A stretch of 26,879 nt of DNA from Candidatus Tepidiaquacellales bacterium UBA6667 (GCA_002455255.1 DKKL01000007.1:285571-312449); one strand, 5' to 3'; positions 8,598 through 16,755 are shown, counted from the first letter of the stretch. Made by a program: numbers and translations. The notes: generated by a model from the letters alone, not told the origin.

Positions 8598-9701
8598 TTA
8601 TAAATAGTTTTCCATACCTTTTCGTTTCAGATATTCTACTACCTCTTTTACTTTTTGTGATTCTGATTTTTTGCAGATTAATAATCCGTTTTCTGTATTT
8701 ATAACAAGTAAATCTTCCACTCCAATTAATGCGGTAAACCCTGAATCATTCATTACTAACGAATTTTTACTTTCAAATGTCTGTGCTTTTCCGAATATTA
8801 TATTCCCGTTTTCATCTTTCTGGTTTATGTTATATATTTCATCCCACGAACCTACATCGTTCCAACCAAAATCACTCTTTATTGTATATACATCATTTGA
8901 TTTTTCCATTATGCCATAATCGATTGATATGCCTTTTATCTGACCGTAAACATCTTCAAGGTGTTTGTTAAAATCTTTTGACAATAACTCTTTTTCGAGT
9001 GACATTATTGATTCAAACATATCCGGTAAAGATGATTCCATCTCTTTAAGTATTGTATCTGTTCTGAATATAAACATTCCTGAATTCCACAAAAAATCTC
9101 CGCTTTCAATAAACATTTTTGCCATCGGTAAATCAGGTTTCTCTGCAAATGTTTTCACTTTATATACATTTTTATCTGGTGTTTCACTTTCAGTTAAACT
9201 TATTGGGATGTTTATATCCGGATCAAACTGAACATAACCATAACCTGTTGATGGTTCTGTAGGTTTAATTCCAAGTGTTACTATTCCACCGTTATCGCTC
9301 GCAAATTTCAATGCACACTTCAAAACTTTTTGAAATTCCGGAACATCTTTTATTATATGATCTGCAGGTAGTACTATTATATTTCCTTTCGGATCAAATT
9401 GTTTTATAAATAATGCTGCCAACCCAATACATGGTGCAGTATTTCTTCCGAATGGTTCGCAGATTATATTCTCTTCAGGAATTTTTGGAAGCTGTTTATG
9501 AACTTCTTGTTTATACATTACGTTTGTTACAACGAAAACTTTGTCATCAGCAACTAATCCTTCAAGTCGCTTAAATGTTTGTTGTATCATTGTATAGTTT
9601 CCGTCGCCGATTTTTAAAAATTGCTTCGGATGTTTTACTGTGCCTTTAGGCCAAAATCTCGTGCCTACTCCGCCTGCCATTATTACTGCATAATTACTCA
9701 T
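8598..9701 (-). CDS. manC: Mannose-1-phosphate guanylyltransferase
   Basis: 367 residues. It makes GDP-mannose from mannose-1-phosphate and GTP for surface polysaccharides and glycosylation. The nucleotidyltransferase signature MAGGVGTRFWPKG lies at residues 8-20. Other family blocks follow: CEPFGRNTAPCIGLAA, LPADHII, TGYGYVQF, FAEKPD, FLWNSGMFIF, SIDYGIMEKS and FGWNDVGSW. Its length shows that it lacks the C-terminal phosphomannose isomerase domain of bifunctional ManC enzymes. It starts 11 bp after the unrecognised acidic gene and is embedded in the leftward operon. Confidence 0.95.
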   Translation of the reverse strand: MSNYAVIMAGGVGTRFWPKGTVKHPKQFLKIGDGNYTMIQQTFKRLEGLVADDKVFVVTNVMYKQEVHKQLPKIPEENIICEPFGRNTAPCIGLAALFIKQFDPKGNIIVLPADHIIKDVPEFQKVLKCALKFASDNGGIVTLGIKPTEPSTGYGYVQFDPDINIPISLTESETPDKNVYKVKTFAEKPDLPMAKMFIESGDFLWNSGMFIFRTDTILKEMESSLPDMFESIMSLEKELLSKDFNKHLEDVYGQIKGISIDYGIMEKSNDVYTIKSDFGWNDVGSWDEIYNINQKDENGNIIFGKAQTFESKNSLVMNDSGFTALIGVEDLLVINTENGLLICKKSESQKVKEVVEYLKRKGMENYL

Positions 9702-9712
9702 TATTCTGAAAA

Positions 9713-11503
9713 TTATTGTTTTTCTTTTTTATTAAAAATTGTAATCGGATTATTAAGATGTTTTACAAATTCCTCATAATACTTCGTCGGTTTATCAAGT
9801 GTTATAAGTTTAAAATTATATATTATATAATTAAATATCTGATTTATCGTGTCTGTAAAAGGATCTAATCTGTAGCTTTGAACAAATTTTATAAAAGTAT
9901 ATGTTGCATCTGCAAGTCTTCCAAGTTTTGGCAGATTAATCCGTTTTGAAATACTAAGTATCTTTTTCAGTATGTGATATGTCTTCGATAGTTGTCTGTG
10001 TGCCTCATAAACAGGAAAATCTGTTTTTATTTCATAAATTGAGTTGAAAACTTTTTCTAAACTTGTAATTTCATATTTTAAAAGTTTTAATAAATATTTC
10101 CGCTCATCCACAGGTATCAGCTCTAATTCACCGGTGTTTAATGATTCCGTTTTTATTTTATCTTCTTCTAACAGTTGTATGTTTTTTTCCTTCTCTTTTT
10201 CTATTTCTCTTTTTTCTGATTCCGCTGATGCTTTTGCTCTCTCACTTTCTATGTTTGTTGATATATTTTCATATTCATTTAATACTTGCTCTATAATCTC
10301 AACATCTTCATTTTGAAGAAAATTCATAATTCCATCTAATGATAATGAAAATGTATTTAAATCTTCTGCTTTGGGTTTAAATGGTATGCTTATTGTGTTT
10401 TTAAAATAATTTAATATAAAAGAATATATATTTGAAATTATTTCAAAGTTCTTCTTATCGGAAATATCTTTAAGTTCTGATGTTTTTGTAATTATTGATA
10501 TTGTGATTTCGTTTTTTTCGGTTTGATTAGTTTCAGAACTTAAATTTAATAATTTATAAAATTCTTTGTTTAAAGTGTTATGCCTATCTGATAAATCGTT
10601 TAAAAATGTCAGATAACTTCCCGTTACTTGTATTTCTTCCTCTTTCTCAATTTCTTCTGTAAAATTTAAACTTGCTGTTTCGGTTTCATTTTCATAAACG
10701 GTTTCTTCTTCCGGAAATTCAATTTCTTGGTCTGTGTTTGTATTTACTTCTAAAATTTCGCTTTCGTTTAAATTTATTTCTGATTTTAAATATTCGCTCA
10801 ATTCTGAATCATCCGGAACTTCCTCTGTTAATTTTTCTGTTTCTGAAAACAGATTTTCTTTTATTTCTTCTTGGTCAATTAATTCTTCTTCGGCTATATT
10901 ATTTTTATCAATTAACTGTTCCTCACTATTGTTCTTCTCGCTCGAAACAAAATCATCTTCTTCTTCTCTTTCTGATGGTATGTATAGTTTCTGTATTTCA
11001 TCTTCGCTGAATTCTTCAGTTACTATATCCTTTTCTATATCTCCGACTGAAAACATTCCAGGGGTTATATCTCCCGAAACTTCCCACTCTTCAAAGTTCG
11101 ATTGTGTCTCGGATAAATTTGTTATTTCTGTTGTGTTATTACTTGCATTAAGACTTTCATCTAAATCCGTATTTAGCGATGTATTTAGATTAGCTATTTT
11201 TAAACTGCTGATAAATATTTTTTTAAGATAATCCGTGTCTTTTTCAATGTTTACAGATAAGTTTCCGTAATTAATATCTCTGTCTTCTACTTTTTTGTAT
11301 ATAAATATCAGATAACTTGAAAGCGGAATATATTTTTTAAAACCTGATAACTGAAAAATATCACGCAATATATCATCCGACTTTTCAAGAAATGATATAA
11401 TTTTTTCTGACTCTGTGTTTTTCATTTCAAATCCATTAAGATATAATTCATCCCTAAGTCTCGACAAAATAAACTTTATATATTTGAAATTTTTATTCAG
11501 CAA
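9713..11503 (-). CDS. Unrecognised acidic, glutamate-rich protein with helical ends
   Basis: 596 residues; I do not recognise the family. Three parts are visible. Residues 1-110 are helical, Lys/Leu/Ile rich. Residues about 115-320 are very acidic and low in complexity, probably disordered. Residues about 425-455 are a charged coiled-coil (KREIEKEKEKNIQLLEEDK), followed by a helical C-terminus to 596. Within the tail, YHILKKILSISKRINLPKL around H510 loosely resembles an Hpt-type helix (HxLK...GLxxL), but the conserved small residues are missing, so this is tentative. The start is TTG at 11501-11503; the first in-frame ATG is codon 27. It begins 4 bp after alr ends and lies 11 bp before manC, so it is cotranscribed with both. 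No signal peptide or membrane segment is seen. Confidence 0.6.
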   Translation of the reverse strand: MLNKNFKYIKFILSRLRDELYLNGFEMKNTESEKIISFLEKSDDILRDIFQLSGFKKYIPLSSYLIFIYKKVEDRDINYGNLSVNIEKDTDYLKKIFISSLKIANLNTSLNTDLDESLNASNNTTEITNLSETQSNFEEWEVSGDITPGMFSVGDIEKDIVTEEFSEDEIQKLYIPSEREEEDDFVSSEKNNSEEQLIDKNNIAEEELIDQEEIKENLFSETEKLTEEVPDDSELSEYLKSEINLNESEILEVNTNTDQEIEFPEEETVYENETETASLNFTEEIEKEEEIQVTGSYLTFLNDLSDRHNTLNKEFYKLLNLSSETNQTEKNEITISIITKTSELKDISDKKNFEIISNIYSFILNYFKNTISIPFKPKAEDLNTFSLSLDGIMNFLQNEDVEIIEQVLNEYENISTNIESERAKASAESEKREIEKEKEKNIQLLEEDKIKTESLNTGELELIPVDERKYLLKLLKYEITSLEKVFNSIYEIKTDFPVYEAHRQLSKTYHILKKILSISKRINLPKLGRLADATYTFIKFVQSYRLDPFTDTINQIFNYIIYNFKLITLDKPTKYYEEFVKHLNNPITIFNKKEKQ

Positions 11504-11507
11504 TTTT

Positions 11508-12680
11508 TTATTTATAATAGATTCTTTTTACTCTTGTTGAAATATTGCATAACACTTCGTATGGTAATGTATTCATTTTTTTTGCAATATGGTATGCAGG
11601 AAATTCTTTTCCGAATAACAACACTTTGTCTCCGGTTTTAATATTGGAATTATTTTTTAAATTTACCATTACCCAATCCATACACACAGTCCCCACTGCA
11701 GGATATTTCTTTTTGTTTATCATTACTTCTGTGTTGTTTGTTAATCCTCTGTAATAACCGTCTCCATATCCAACAGGTAATGATGCAATAAGTTCATCTT
11801 TTTTTGTGTAATATTTTCTTCCGTATGAGATACTCGTTTTGGAAGGCACTTTTTTAATCTGATTTATTTTTGTTATAAAATTCATAACCGGTTCAAGCTC
11901 AGGTAGGTTTATTGGTTTTGTCTGTTCTGGATAATAACCATATAGCGATATTCCCGGTCTTACCATATTAAAAAAATCTCGCTTGTAATTAAATATTCCT
12001 CCGGTATTCTGAAAATGCTTTAATTCAAATTTTATTCCTTCGTTCTCAAGATATCTGACTACCTCTGTAAATAAATTTATCTGGTGTTTTGCAAATGTAT
12101 TGTTCTTTATTTCTGATGTTGCAAAATGTGAAAATATACCTTTTATAGAAATATTTTTTAATTCAGATATTTTTTTAACTGCTGATAATATTTCAGGAAA
12201 AGTAATTCCCACTCTGTTCATTCCCGTGTCAAACTGTATATGAACTTTTGGTTTTTTATTAGATGCTTTTGAAACTCTGTTAAGCAATTTCGCCGTTTCA
12301 ATATCTGAAACGGATACTTCTATATCACCGTTGACTATTTCTGAAAGTAGTTTCTTGTTTTCGGGTAATGTTCCAAGACAAAGAATATTAACTTTCCTTT
12401 TTGAATTATTATGCAGATATTTTTTTAAGGAAAGTGATTCTATGTAATCTGATGTTCCGAGATAATCTGTTCCTGCTTCAGTTAGTTCTTTTGAAATTTC
12501 ATACATACCATGACCGTATGCATTTGCTTTTACAATTGAACAGACTTTTACGGGGTTATTCTTAGATTTATTGTTCTTCTGTGATTCTCGTTTAATTAAA
12601 TTGAAGTTTTTTATAAGTGAGGTTAAATTTATTTCTGCTTTTGTCTCATAAAATGTCTCATCAAATTTATATATATGCAT
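11508..12680 (-). CDS. alr: Alanine racemase
   Basis: 390 residues, slightly longer than typical (~370). It is a PLP enzyme interconverting L- and D-alanine for peptidoglycan. The PLP-binding lysine is K51 in SIVKANAYGHG. Other hallmarks are HIQFDTGMNRVG, IFSHFATSE, NTGG, MVRPGISLYGYYP, the catalytic-tyrosine segment SYGRKYY, LPVGYGDGYYRGL and VGTVCMDWVMVNL. It is the first gene of the leftward run and diverges from dnaA across the 412-bp AT-rich region, so its promoter must lie inside the candidate origin. Confidence 0.96.
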   Translation of the reverse strand: MHIYKFDETFYETKAEINLTSLIKNFNLIKRESQKNNKSKNNPVKVCSIVKANAYGHGMYEISKELTEAGTDYLGTSDYIESLSLKKYLHNNSKRKVNILCLGTLPENKKLLSEIVNGDIEVSVSDIETAKLLNRVSKASNKKPKVHIQFDTGMNRVGITFPEILSAVKKISELKNISIKGIFSHFATSEIKNNTFAKHQINLFTEVVRYLENEGIKFELKHFQNTGGIFNYKRDFFNMVRPGISLYGYYPEQTKPINLPELEPVMNFITKINQIKKVPSKTSISYGRKYYTKKDELIASLPVGYGDGYYRGLTNNTEVMINKKKYPAVGTVCMDWVMVNLKNNSNIKTGDKVLLFGKEFPAYHIAKKMNTLPYEVLCNISTRVKRIYYK

Positions 12681-13092
12681 TTTGTAAATTACTTAATGCA
12701 TAATCCAATTTATATTTATTTTTTTTGACATTAGAAATTTTTTTTCATTTTTAAAAAATTTTTTGCTGTTTTTAATTGACAAATTGTTAAAAGTTAAGTA
12801 ATATTATATATATAATTTTTTAAGTTTTTTCTGTTAATAAGTTGTTAATAACTTTTTTTAATAATTTCTTTACATATTAAGTTACAATTAATAAATTGTA
12901 ATTATTAACACTCAGTGTTAATAAATCATTATTAAGTTCGTAACTTCCTTATAAATATAGCTTTTAAACAATTCTTTTTTGTTAATAACTTTGTTTAAAA
13001 CTAAGTTTTTTCTGATACTGATTTTTGTGTGATTTAAAGTAATTTTTTATTTGAAATCGTCTTGTTAATAAATTTTTAATACAGTTATAGAA
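12681..13092. other. Candidate oriC, upstream half: DnaA-box-like cluster and AT-rich dyads
   Basis: A 412-bp non-coding gap between divergent alr and dnaA, overwhelmingly A+T. The 9-mer TTATTAACA (TGTTAATAA on the + strand) occurs six times: 12832-12840, 12843-12851, 12902-12910 (opposite orientation), 12916-12924, 12980-12988 and 13063-13071. It differs from the DnaA box consensus TTATNCACA at one base. There is also an AT palindrome ATTATATATATAAT (12803-12816), a perfect dyad at 12882-12901 and another at 12902-12924. Position next to dnaA and the box cluster support an origin or dnaA autoregulatory region. Promoters of both alr and dnaA must also lie here, but no convincing -35/-10 pair could be picked. 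Confidence 0.7.
12882..12924. promoter_or_regulatory. Two abutting perfect inverted repeats in the alr-dnaA gap
   Basis: Dyad 1 is TTACAATT-AATA-AATTGTAA (12882-12901, 8-bp arms). Dyad 2 begins at the next base: TTATTAACAC-TCA-GTGTTAATAA (12902-12924, 10-bp arms) and contains two head-to-head DnaA-box-like 9-mers. Dyad 1 lacks the box sequence and so may bind a different protein. Neither is followed by a T-tract, so they are not terminators. Confidence 0.55.
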
Positions 13093-14616
13093 TTGAACGA
13101 CTCTACCCTCTCTGCTTTTCAAAATAGTTTTGGTTCTGATAATTTCGATGTTAATAAAAAACATCCTTCATTCAGTGAAGCTTCCGATATCTGGGGTAAA
13201 TTCCTGGAACTCCTGGAATCAAAAATTAAAAAAAGTGTAATCGAAACTTGGTTCACTTTTCTAAAACCGGTTAAATTTGAAAACGAAACTCTTACCGTTA
13301 GTGTCCCAAATCAGGACATTTATGGTATGATTGAATCACGATTTAATAAAGAAATTGATAATGTACTCAAAAGCATTATTGGTGATGGGGCGGTTTTGAA
13401 ATTTGAAATTAGCCAACTTGATTTATTTGATTCTGATGAAACAATTACATCTGAACCTATAAAAATTAAAATCTCCGATGAAAACGGAAATTTTAATAAA
13501 TCGTTTACTCCAACTTTATATAATAAAATTACTGATAACGAAGAAGATAAGTTCAGCTCTAATCTCTATCCGAAAAATACATTTGAAACTTTTGTTAAGG
13601 GTGAGAATAATGAGTTAGCCGTTTCTATTGCTTATGCAATTACTAACAATCCGGGAAAATCCTACAATCCTTTTTTTATTTATGGCGGTGTTGGTCTCGG
13701 AAAAACTCATCTTGTCCAATCAATCGGAAACGAAATTCAGTTAAAGTTTCCCGATAAAAGAGTGTTTTATACTACTGCTTCTGAGTTTACTAACCGGTTC
13801 ACTGACAGTATTGCACAAAATAGAATGGATTTTTCTAATAAAGGTGCCTACGGAACAAAAAAACTTGATAAGTTTTACAAATCTTTGGATGTTTTAATTA
13901 TTGATGATATTCAAAATCTTAGCGGTAAAACCTCAACTCAGGATTATTTTTATCAGATTTTTAATTACCTGTTTCACGAAAAAAAACATATAATTTTTTC
14001 AAGCGATAAACCTGTTACTTCAATAATCGGAATTGAAGAAAGACTCCTTAACCGATTTCAATGGGGTATGATTGCCGATATCCAACCTCCAAGTTGGGAA
14101 GTCAGAGTGGCTATTATAAAAAAGAAACTTCAGATTGCAAATATTGAAGCTCCGGAAGATGTAATCCACTTCCTCGCAACTAATGTGAAGGACAGTATAA
14201 GAACTATTGAAGGGTGTATTGCCGGTATGATTGCTGAAAGCACTTTTATTCATAAAGGTGACATTGACATAAATATTGCGGAAAAAGTAGTTACACGCGT
14301 TGTTGGAATGGCAAGCAGATCTAAAAGTATAACTCTGGAAAATATTCTTGATACGGTTTCTGATTATTATAATATTCAGAAAAGAGATATTCTATCAAAA
14401 AAAAGAGTAAAGGAAATTGTCTTTGCCAGACATATTGCAATGTTTCTCGCTAAAGAATTAACCGATATGACTTTATCTCTGATTGGTTCATTCTTTAATG
14501 GTAAAGATCATGCCACTGTTGTTTATGCTGTCAAAACAATTGATGCTCTTCAAAAAAATAATAAAAAAATAACCGAACAACTAAATTTTCTGCGGGAAAA
14601 AATTAAGAATAATTAA
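13093..14616 (+). CDS. dnaA: Chromosomal replication initiator protein DnaA
   Basis: 507 residues, longer than E. coli DnaA (467), mainly in the N-terminal region and domain II linker. It binds origin DnaA boxes and opens the duplex using ATP. Domain I lies near 30-100 (IWGKFLELLESKI...ETWF...). The AAA+ domain has Walker A GGVGLGKTH (198-206) and Walker B VLIIDDIQ (267-274), plus the family arginine region (LLNRFQWGM). Domain IV carries the helix-turn-helix signature FFNGKDHATVVYAV (GKDHATV at 470-476). The start is TTG at 13093-13095: no ATG or GTG is in frame near it, and an in-frame stop lies at 13069-13071. No Shine-Dalgarno sequence is seen. The gene is flanked on both sides by box clusters, and recN rather than dnaN follows it. 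Confidence 0.97.
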   Translation: MNDSTLSAFQNSFGSDNFDVNKKHPSFSEASDIWGKFLELLESKIKKSVIETWFTFLKPVKFENETLTVSVPNQDIYGMIESRFNKEIDNVLKSIIGDGAVLKFEISQLDLFDSDETITSEPIKIKISDENGNFNKSFTPTLYNKITDNEEDKFSSNLYPKNTFETFVKGENNELAVSIAYAITNNPGKSYNPFFIYGGVGLGKTHLVQSIGNEIQLKFPDKRVFYTTASEFTNRFTDSIAQNRMDFSNKGAYGTKKLDKFYKSLDVLIIDDIQNLSGKTSTQDYFYQIFNYLFHEKKHIIFSSDKPVTSIIGIEERLLNRFQWGMIADIQPPSWEVRVAIIKKKLQIANIEAPEDVIHFLATNVKDSIRTIEGCIAGMIAESTFIHKGDIDINIAEKVVTRVVGMASRSKSITLENILDTVSDYYNIQKRDILSKKRVKEIVFARHIAMFLAKELTDMTLSLIGSFFNGKDHATVVYAVKTIDALQKNNKKITEQLNFLREKIKNN

Positions 14617-14633
14617 ACTATCTGTTTCTTATT

Positions 14634-14692
14634 GTAATCCTGAGCAATGCAGCTTGTCCCGATGTATCGGGAAAGGATCTCACACAACAGTG
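14634..14692. repeat. Interspersed-repeat-like element with a CCCGAT hairpin
   Basis: The segment runs from ATCCTGAGCAATGCAG to AAGGATCTCACACAACAG and contains the perfect hairpin TCCCGAT-GT-ATCGGGA (14657-14672). Its ends resemble the CCTGAGC...GAAGGATCTCA motif that I recall as a dispersed intergenic repeat in several bacterial genomes. It is more GC-rich than the surrounding DNA, suggesting later insertion. The hairpin may also slow transcription after dnaA, but no T-tract follows. Confidence 0.5.
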
Positions 14693-14965
14693 TAATACAT
14701 TTTCTATTTGCTTTTTCCTAATTTTAATTCTTTCACCCTAATTCATTTATATCATTATTTTTATTTTCCCTTTCCTTATATATTAATCTTTGTGAATAAT
14801 ATTGTTAATTATTTTTTAATAAATTTGAAGATATTAACAATTTCAAAGCTATTTTTTTTCGTTTGTTAATTGTGTTTATAATTCAGTATTTATTAACATT
14901 TTATTATTTTTATAAAACATTCTCTTAGATATTGATTTCACTGCGTTTTTTTTATAAATAAAAAG

Positions 14966-15018
14966 TTATTAACAAAACTAACACCATTACTACTACTACT
15001 GGTTTTATATATATAAAA
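14966..15018. other. Putative basal unwinding site: DnaA box, DnaA-trio tract, AT palindrome
   Basis: In order: TTATTAACA (14966-14974), a 12-bp spacer AAACTAACACCA, then TTA-CTA-CTA-CTA-CTG (14987-15001), whose complement read 3' to 5' is AAT-GAT-GAT-GAT. That is the DnaA-trio pattern (3'-GAT-5' repeats) which in B. subtilis loads DnaA onto single-stranded DNA. The AT palindrome TTTTATATATATAAAA follows at 15003-15018. Order and orientation match the known arrangement; function here is inferred. Confidence 0.55.
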
Positions 15019-15026
15019 ACATTATA

Positions 15027-16721
15027 ATGATAGAGAAGTTAATTATTAAAAATTATTTATTAATTAAAGATGCTGAAATTGATTTCACAAGTGGTCTTAA
15101 TATAATCACAGGTGAAACAGGTGCAGGTAAAACAATAATTCTCGATGCATTAAGTTTAATTCTTGGAGATAGAGCGGATTATTCCATAATAAAAAACCAA
15201 GAAAATAAATTAATAATTGAAGGTGTTTTTAATCTTTCAGGAAAATTAAATATAAAAAATTTTTTAATTGAAAAGAATCTCGATGATAATAATGGTTTTG
15301 TAATTTTACGAAGAGAACTTTCAAATAAAGGTACTTCAAGAAGTTTTATTAATGATACTCCGGTTAATATAACTGATTTAAAAGAATTTGGTGATATGAT
15401 TATAGATATTCATTCTCAAAATGAACACCAATCATTATTAAATAAAAATATGCAATTATATATTCTTGATAAGTTTGCCGGGTTAGAAAATCAGGTTTAT
15501 ATTTTAAAAAATGATTTTGAAAAATATAAAGAATTAATTAATAATTATAATAAAATATTAAATAAAAAAGAATCAATTCTTGAAAAGAAAAATCTGATTG
15601 ATTTTCAGTTAAAAGAAATTAATAATATAAATCCACAATTAGATGAAGAAGATGTTCTTGAAAATGAACTAAACAAACTGGAAAACTCTGAAGATATTTC
15701 AAACGGATTATCAGCAGCAGTAAATTTATTATATGAAAACGAAAATAATATAATAGCCGAAATTTCTTCTGTTATAAAAGAAATAAAAAAAATATCTAAA
15801 TTTGATATTGAATTTGAAAAGTACTTAAATGATTTAGAAAATGTTTATATTAATATTAAAGAAATTTCAGATTCATTAATTAATTATAAAAATAACCTGA
15901 ATTTTGATAATTTCAGAATTGACCAGATTAGAGACAGACTCGGAAGTCTTAATTTTCTTAAAAAGAAATATAATTTATCTGTTAATGAATTAATAGATAA
16001 AGCTAAAAATCTTGAAGAAGAACTTAACCTTGCGGAAAATTTTGATTTTGAAATTGATAAATTGAAAAAAAACATTGAAGAAGAAAAAATAAAATTATTT
16101 AACTCTGCTTTAAAAATATCCAAAAACAGAAAAAAATATGCTTCTGATTTAGAAAAAAACATTTCCATTTATCTTAAAGATGTAGCTCTTGAACATACTG
16201 AATTTAAAATTCAATTTGATAATTATTATTCTAATTCTGACGAAAACTTTAATTATAAGAATTCAACAATTACATCAAATGGAATAGATGATATTGAATT
16301 TATGGTAAAAATTAACAAAGGAACTGAATTTTCAACGCTCAGAAAATCTGCCTCCGGAGGTGAAATATCAAGAATTATGCTTTCTATTAAAGCGGCTCTC
16401 TCCGGAAAAGATGATATTTCAGTTTTGGTTTTTGATGAAATTGATACGGGTATTAGCGGAAACACAGCTATCAAAGTGAGTAAATTATTAAAAGAATTAG
16501 CAAAATCACATCAAATTATTTCAATAACTCATTTACCGCAAATTGCAGCAAAAGCATCTAATCATTTATTCGTAAGCAAAACAATTAAAAATAATATCAC
16601 TCACACAGATATTAAAACCCTAACAGAAGAAGAAAAAATTACCGAAATTGCAAAAATGATTAGTGGTGATAAAATCACAGATGCTACAATAAAAAGTGCA
16701 AAGGAATTACAAAAGAATTGA
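15027..16721 (+). CDS. recN: DNA repair protein RecN
   Basis: 564 residues, normal length. RecN is an SMC-like ATPase that acts at double-strand breaks to help RecA-dependent recombination. Walker A GETGAGKT lies at residues 29-36 in the N-terminal head, followed by the RecN block IDIHSQNEHQSLL. A long coiled-coil rich in Lys, Glu and Asn spans about 160-370. The C-terminal head carries the signature SASGGEISRIMLSIKAAL, Walker B VLVFDEIDTGISG and SITHLPQIAAKA. The start is ATG at 15027, directly after the candidate unwinding site. A hairpin terminator follows at 16756. Codon use is strongly AT-biased. Confidence 0.97.
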   Translation: MIEKLIIKNYLLIKDAEIDFTSGLNIITGETGAGKTIILDALSLILGDRADYSIIKNQENKLIIEGVFNLSGKLNIKNFLIEKNLDDNNGFVILRRELSNKGTSRSFINDTPVNITDLKEFGDMIIDIHSQNEHQSLLNKNMQLYILDKFAGLENQVYILKNDFEKYKELINNYNKILNKKESILEKKNLIDFQLKEINNINPQLDEEDVLENELNKLENSEDISNGLSAAVNLLYENENNIIAEISSVIKEIKKISKFDIEFEKYLNDLENVYINIKEISDSLINYKNNLNFDNFRIDQIRDRLGSLNFLKKKYNLSVNELIDKAKNLEEELNLAENFDFEIDKLKKNIEEEKIKLFNSALKISKNRKKYASDLEKNISIYLKDVALEHTEFKIQFDNYYSNSDENFNYKNSTITSNGIDDIEFMVKINKGTEFSTLRKSASGGEISRIMLSIKAALSGKDDISVLVFDEIDTGISGNTAIKVSKLLKELAKSHQIISITHLPQIAAKASNHLFVSKTIKNNITHTDIKTLTEEEKITEIAKMISGDKITDATIKSAKELQKN

Positions 16722-16755
16722 TAGATTATAAATTTATCCAAAATAATTTATTTAA

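Larger units (their letters stand above)
14617..15026. other. Candidate oriC, downstream half: DnaA boxes leading to an unwinding site
   Basis: A 410-bp gap between dnaA and recN. It contains one consensus-type DnaA box TGTGAATAA (14791-14799, reverse of TTATTCACA), exact TTATTAACA at 14890-14898 and 14966-14974, and a near match ATATTAACA at 14831-14839; the last three share one orientation. The block ends in a CTA-repeat tract (14987-15001) and the palindrome TTTTATATATATAAAA (15003-15018), just before the recN start. The first ~75 bp hold an unrelated interspersed repeat with a hairpin. The arrangement of dnaA between two box clusters recalls the bipartite B. subtilis origin. Confidence 0.68.

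Noticed and set aside
10734..11231. 165-residue Ser/Phe-rich open frame on the + strand
   Set aside because: It lies antisense to the acidic low-complexity part of the unrecognised gene; the composition is the expected shadow of Glu/Asn codons and there is no start context.
12803..12816. ATTATATATATAAT palindrome as a promoter -10 element
   Set aside because: No partner element at a sensible distance; it fits better as easily melted DNA in the candidate origin.
12982..13164. 60-codon minus-strand frame across the dnaA start
   Set aside because: Low-complexity product, overlaps dnaA and box-like repeats, and has no recognisable domain or start context.
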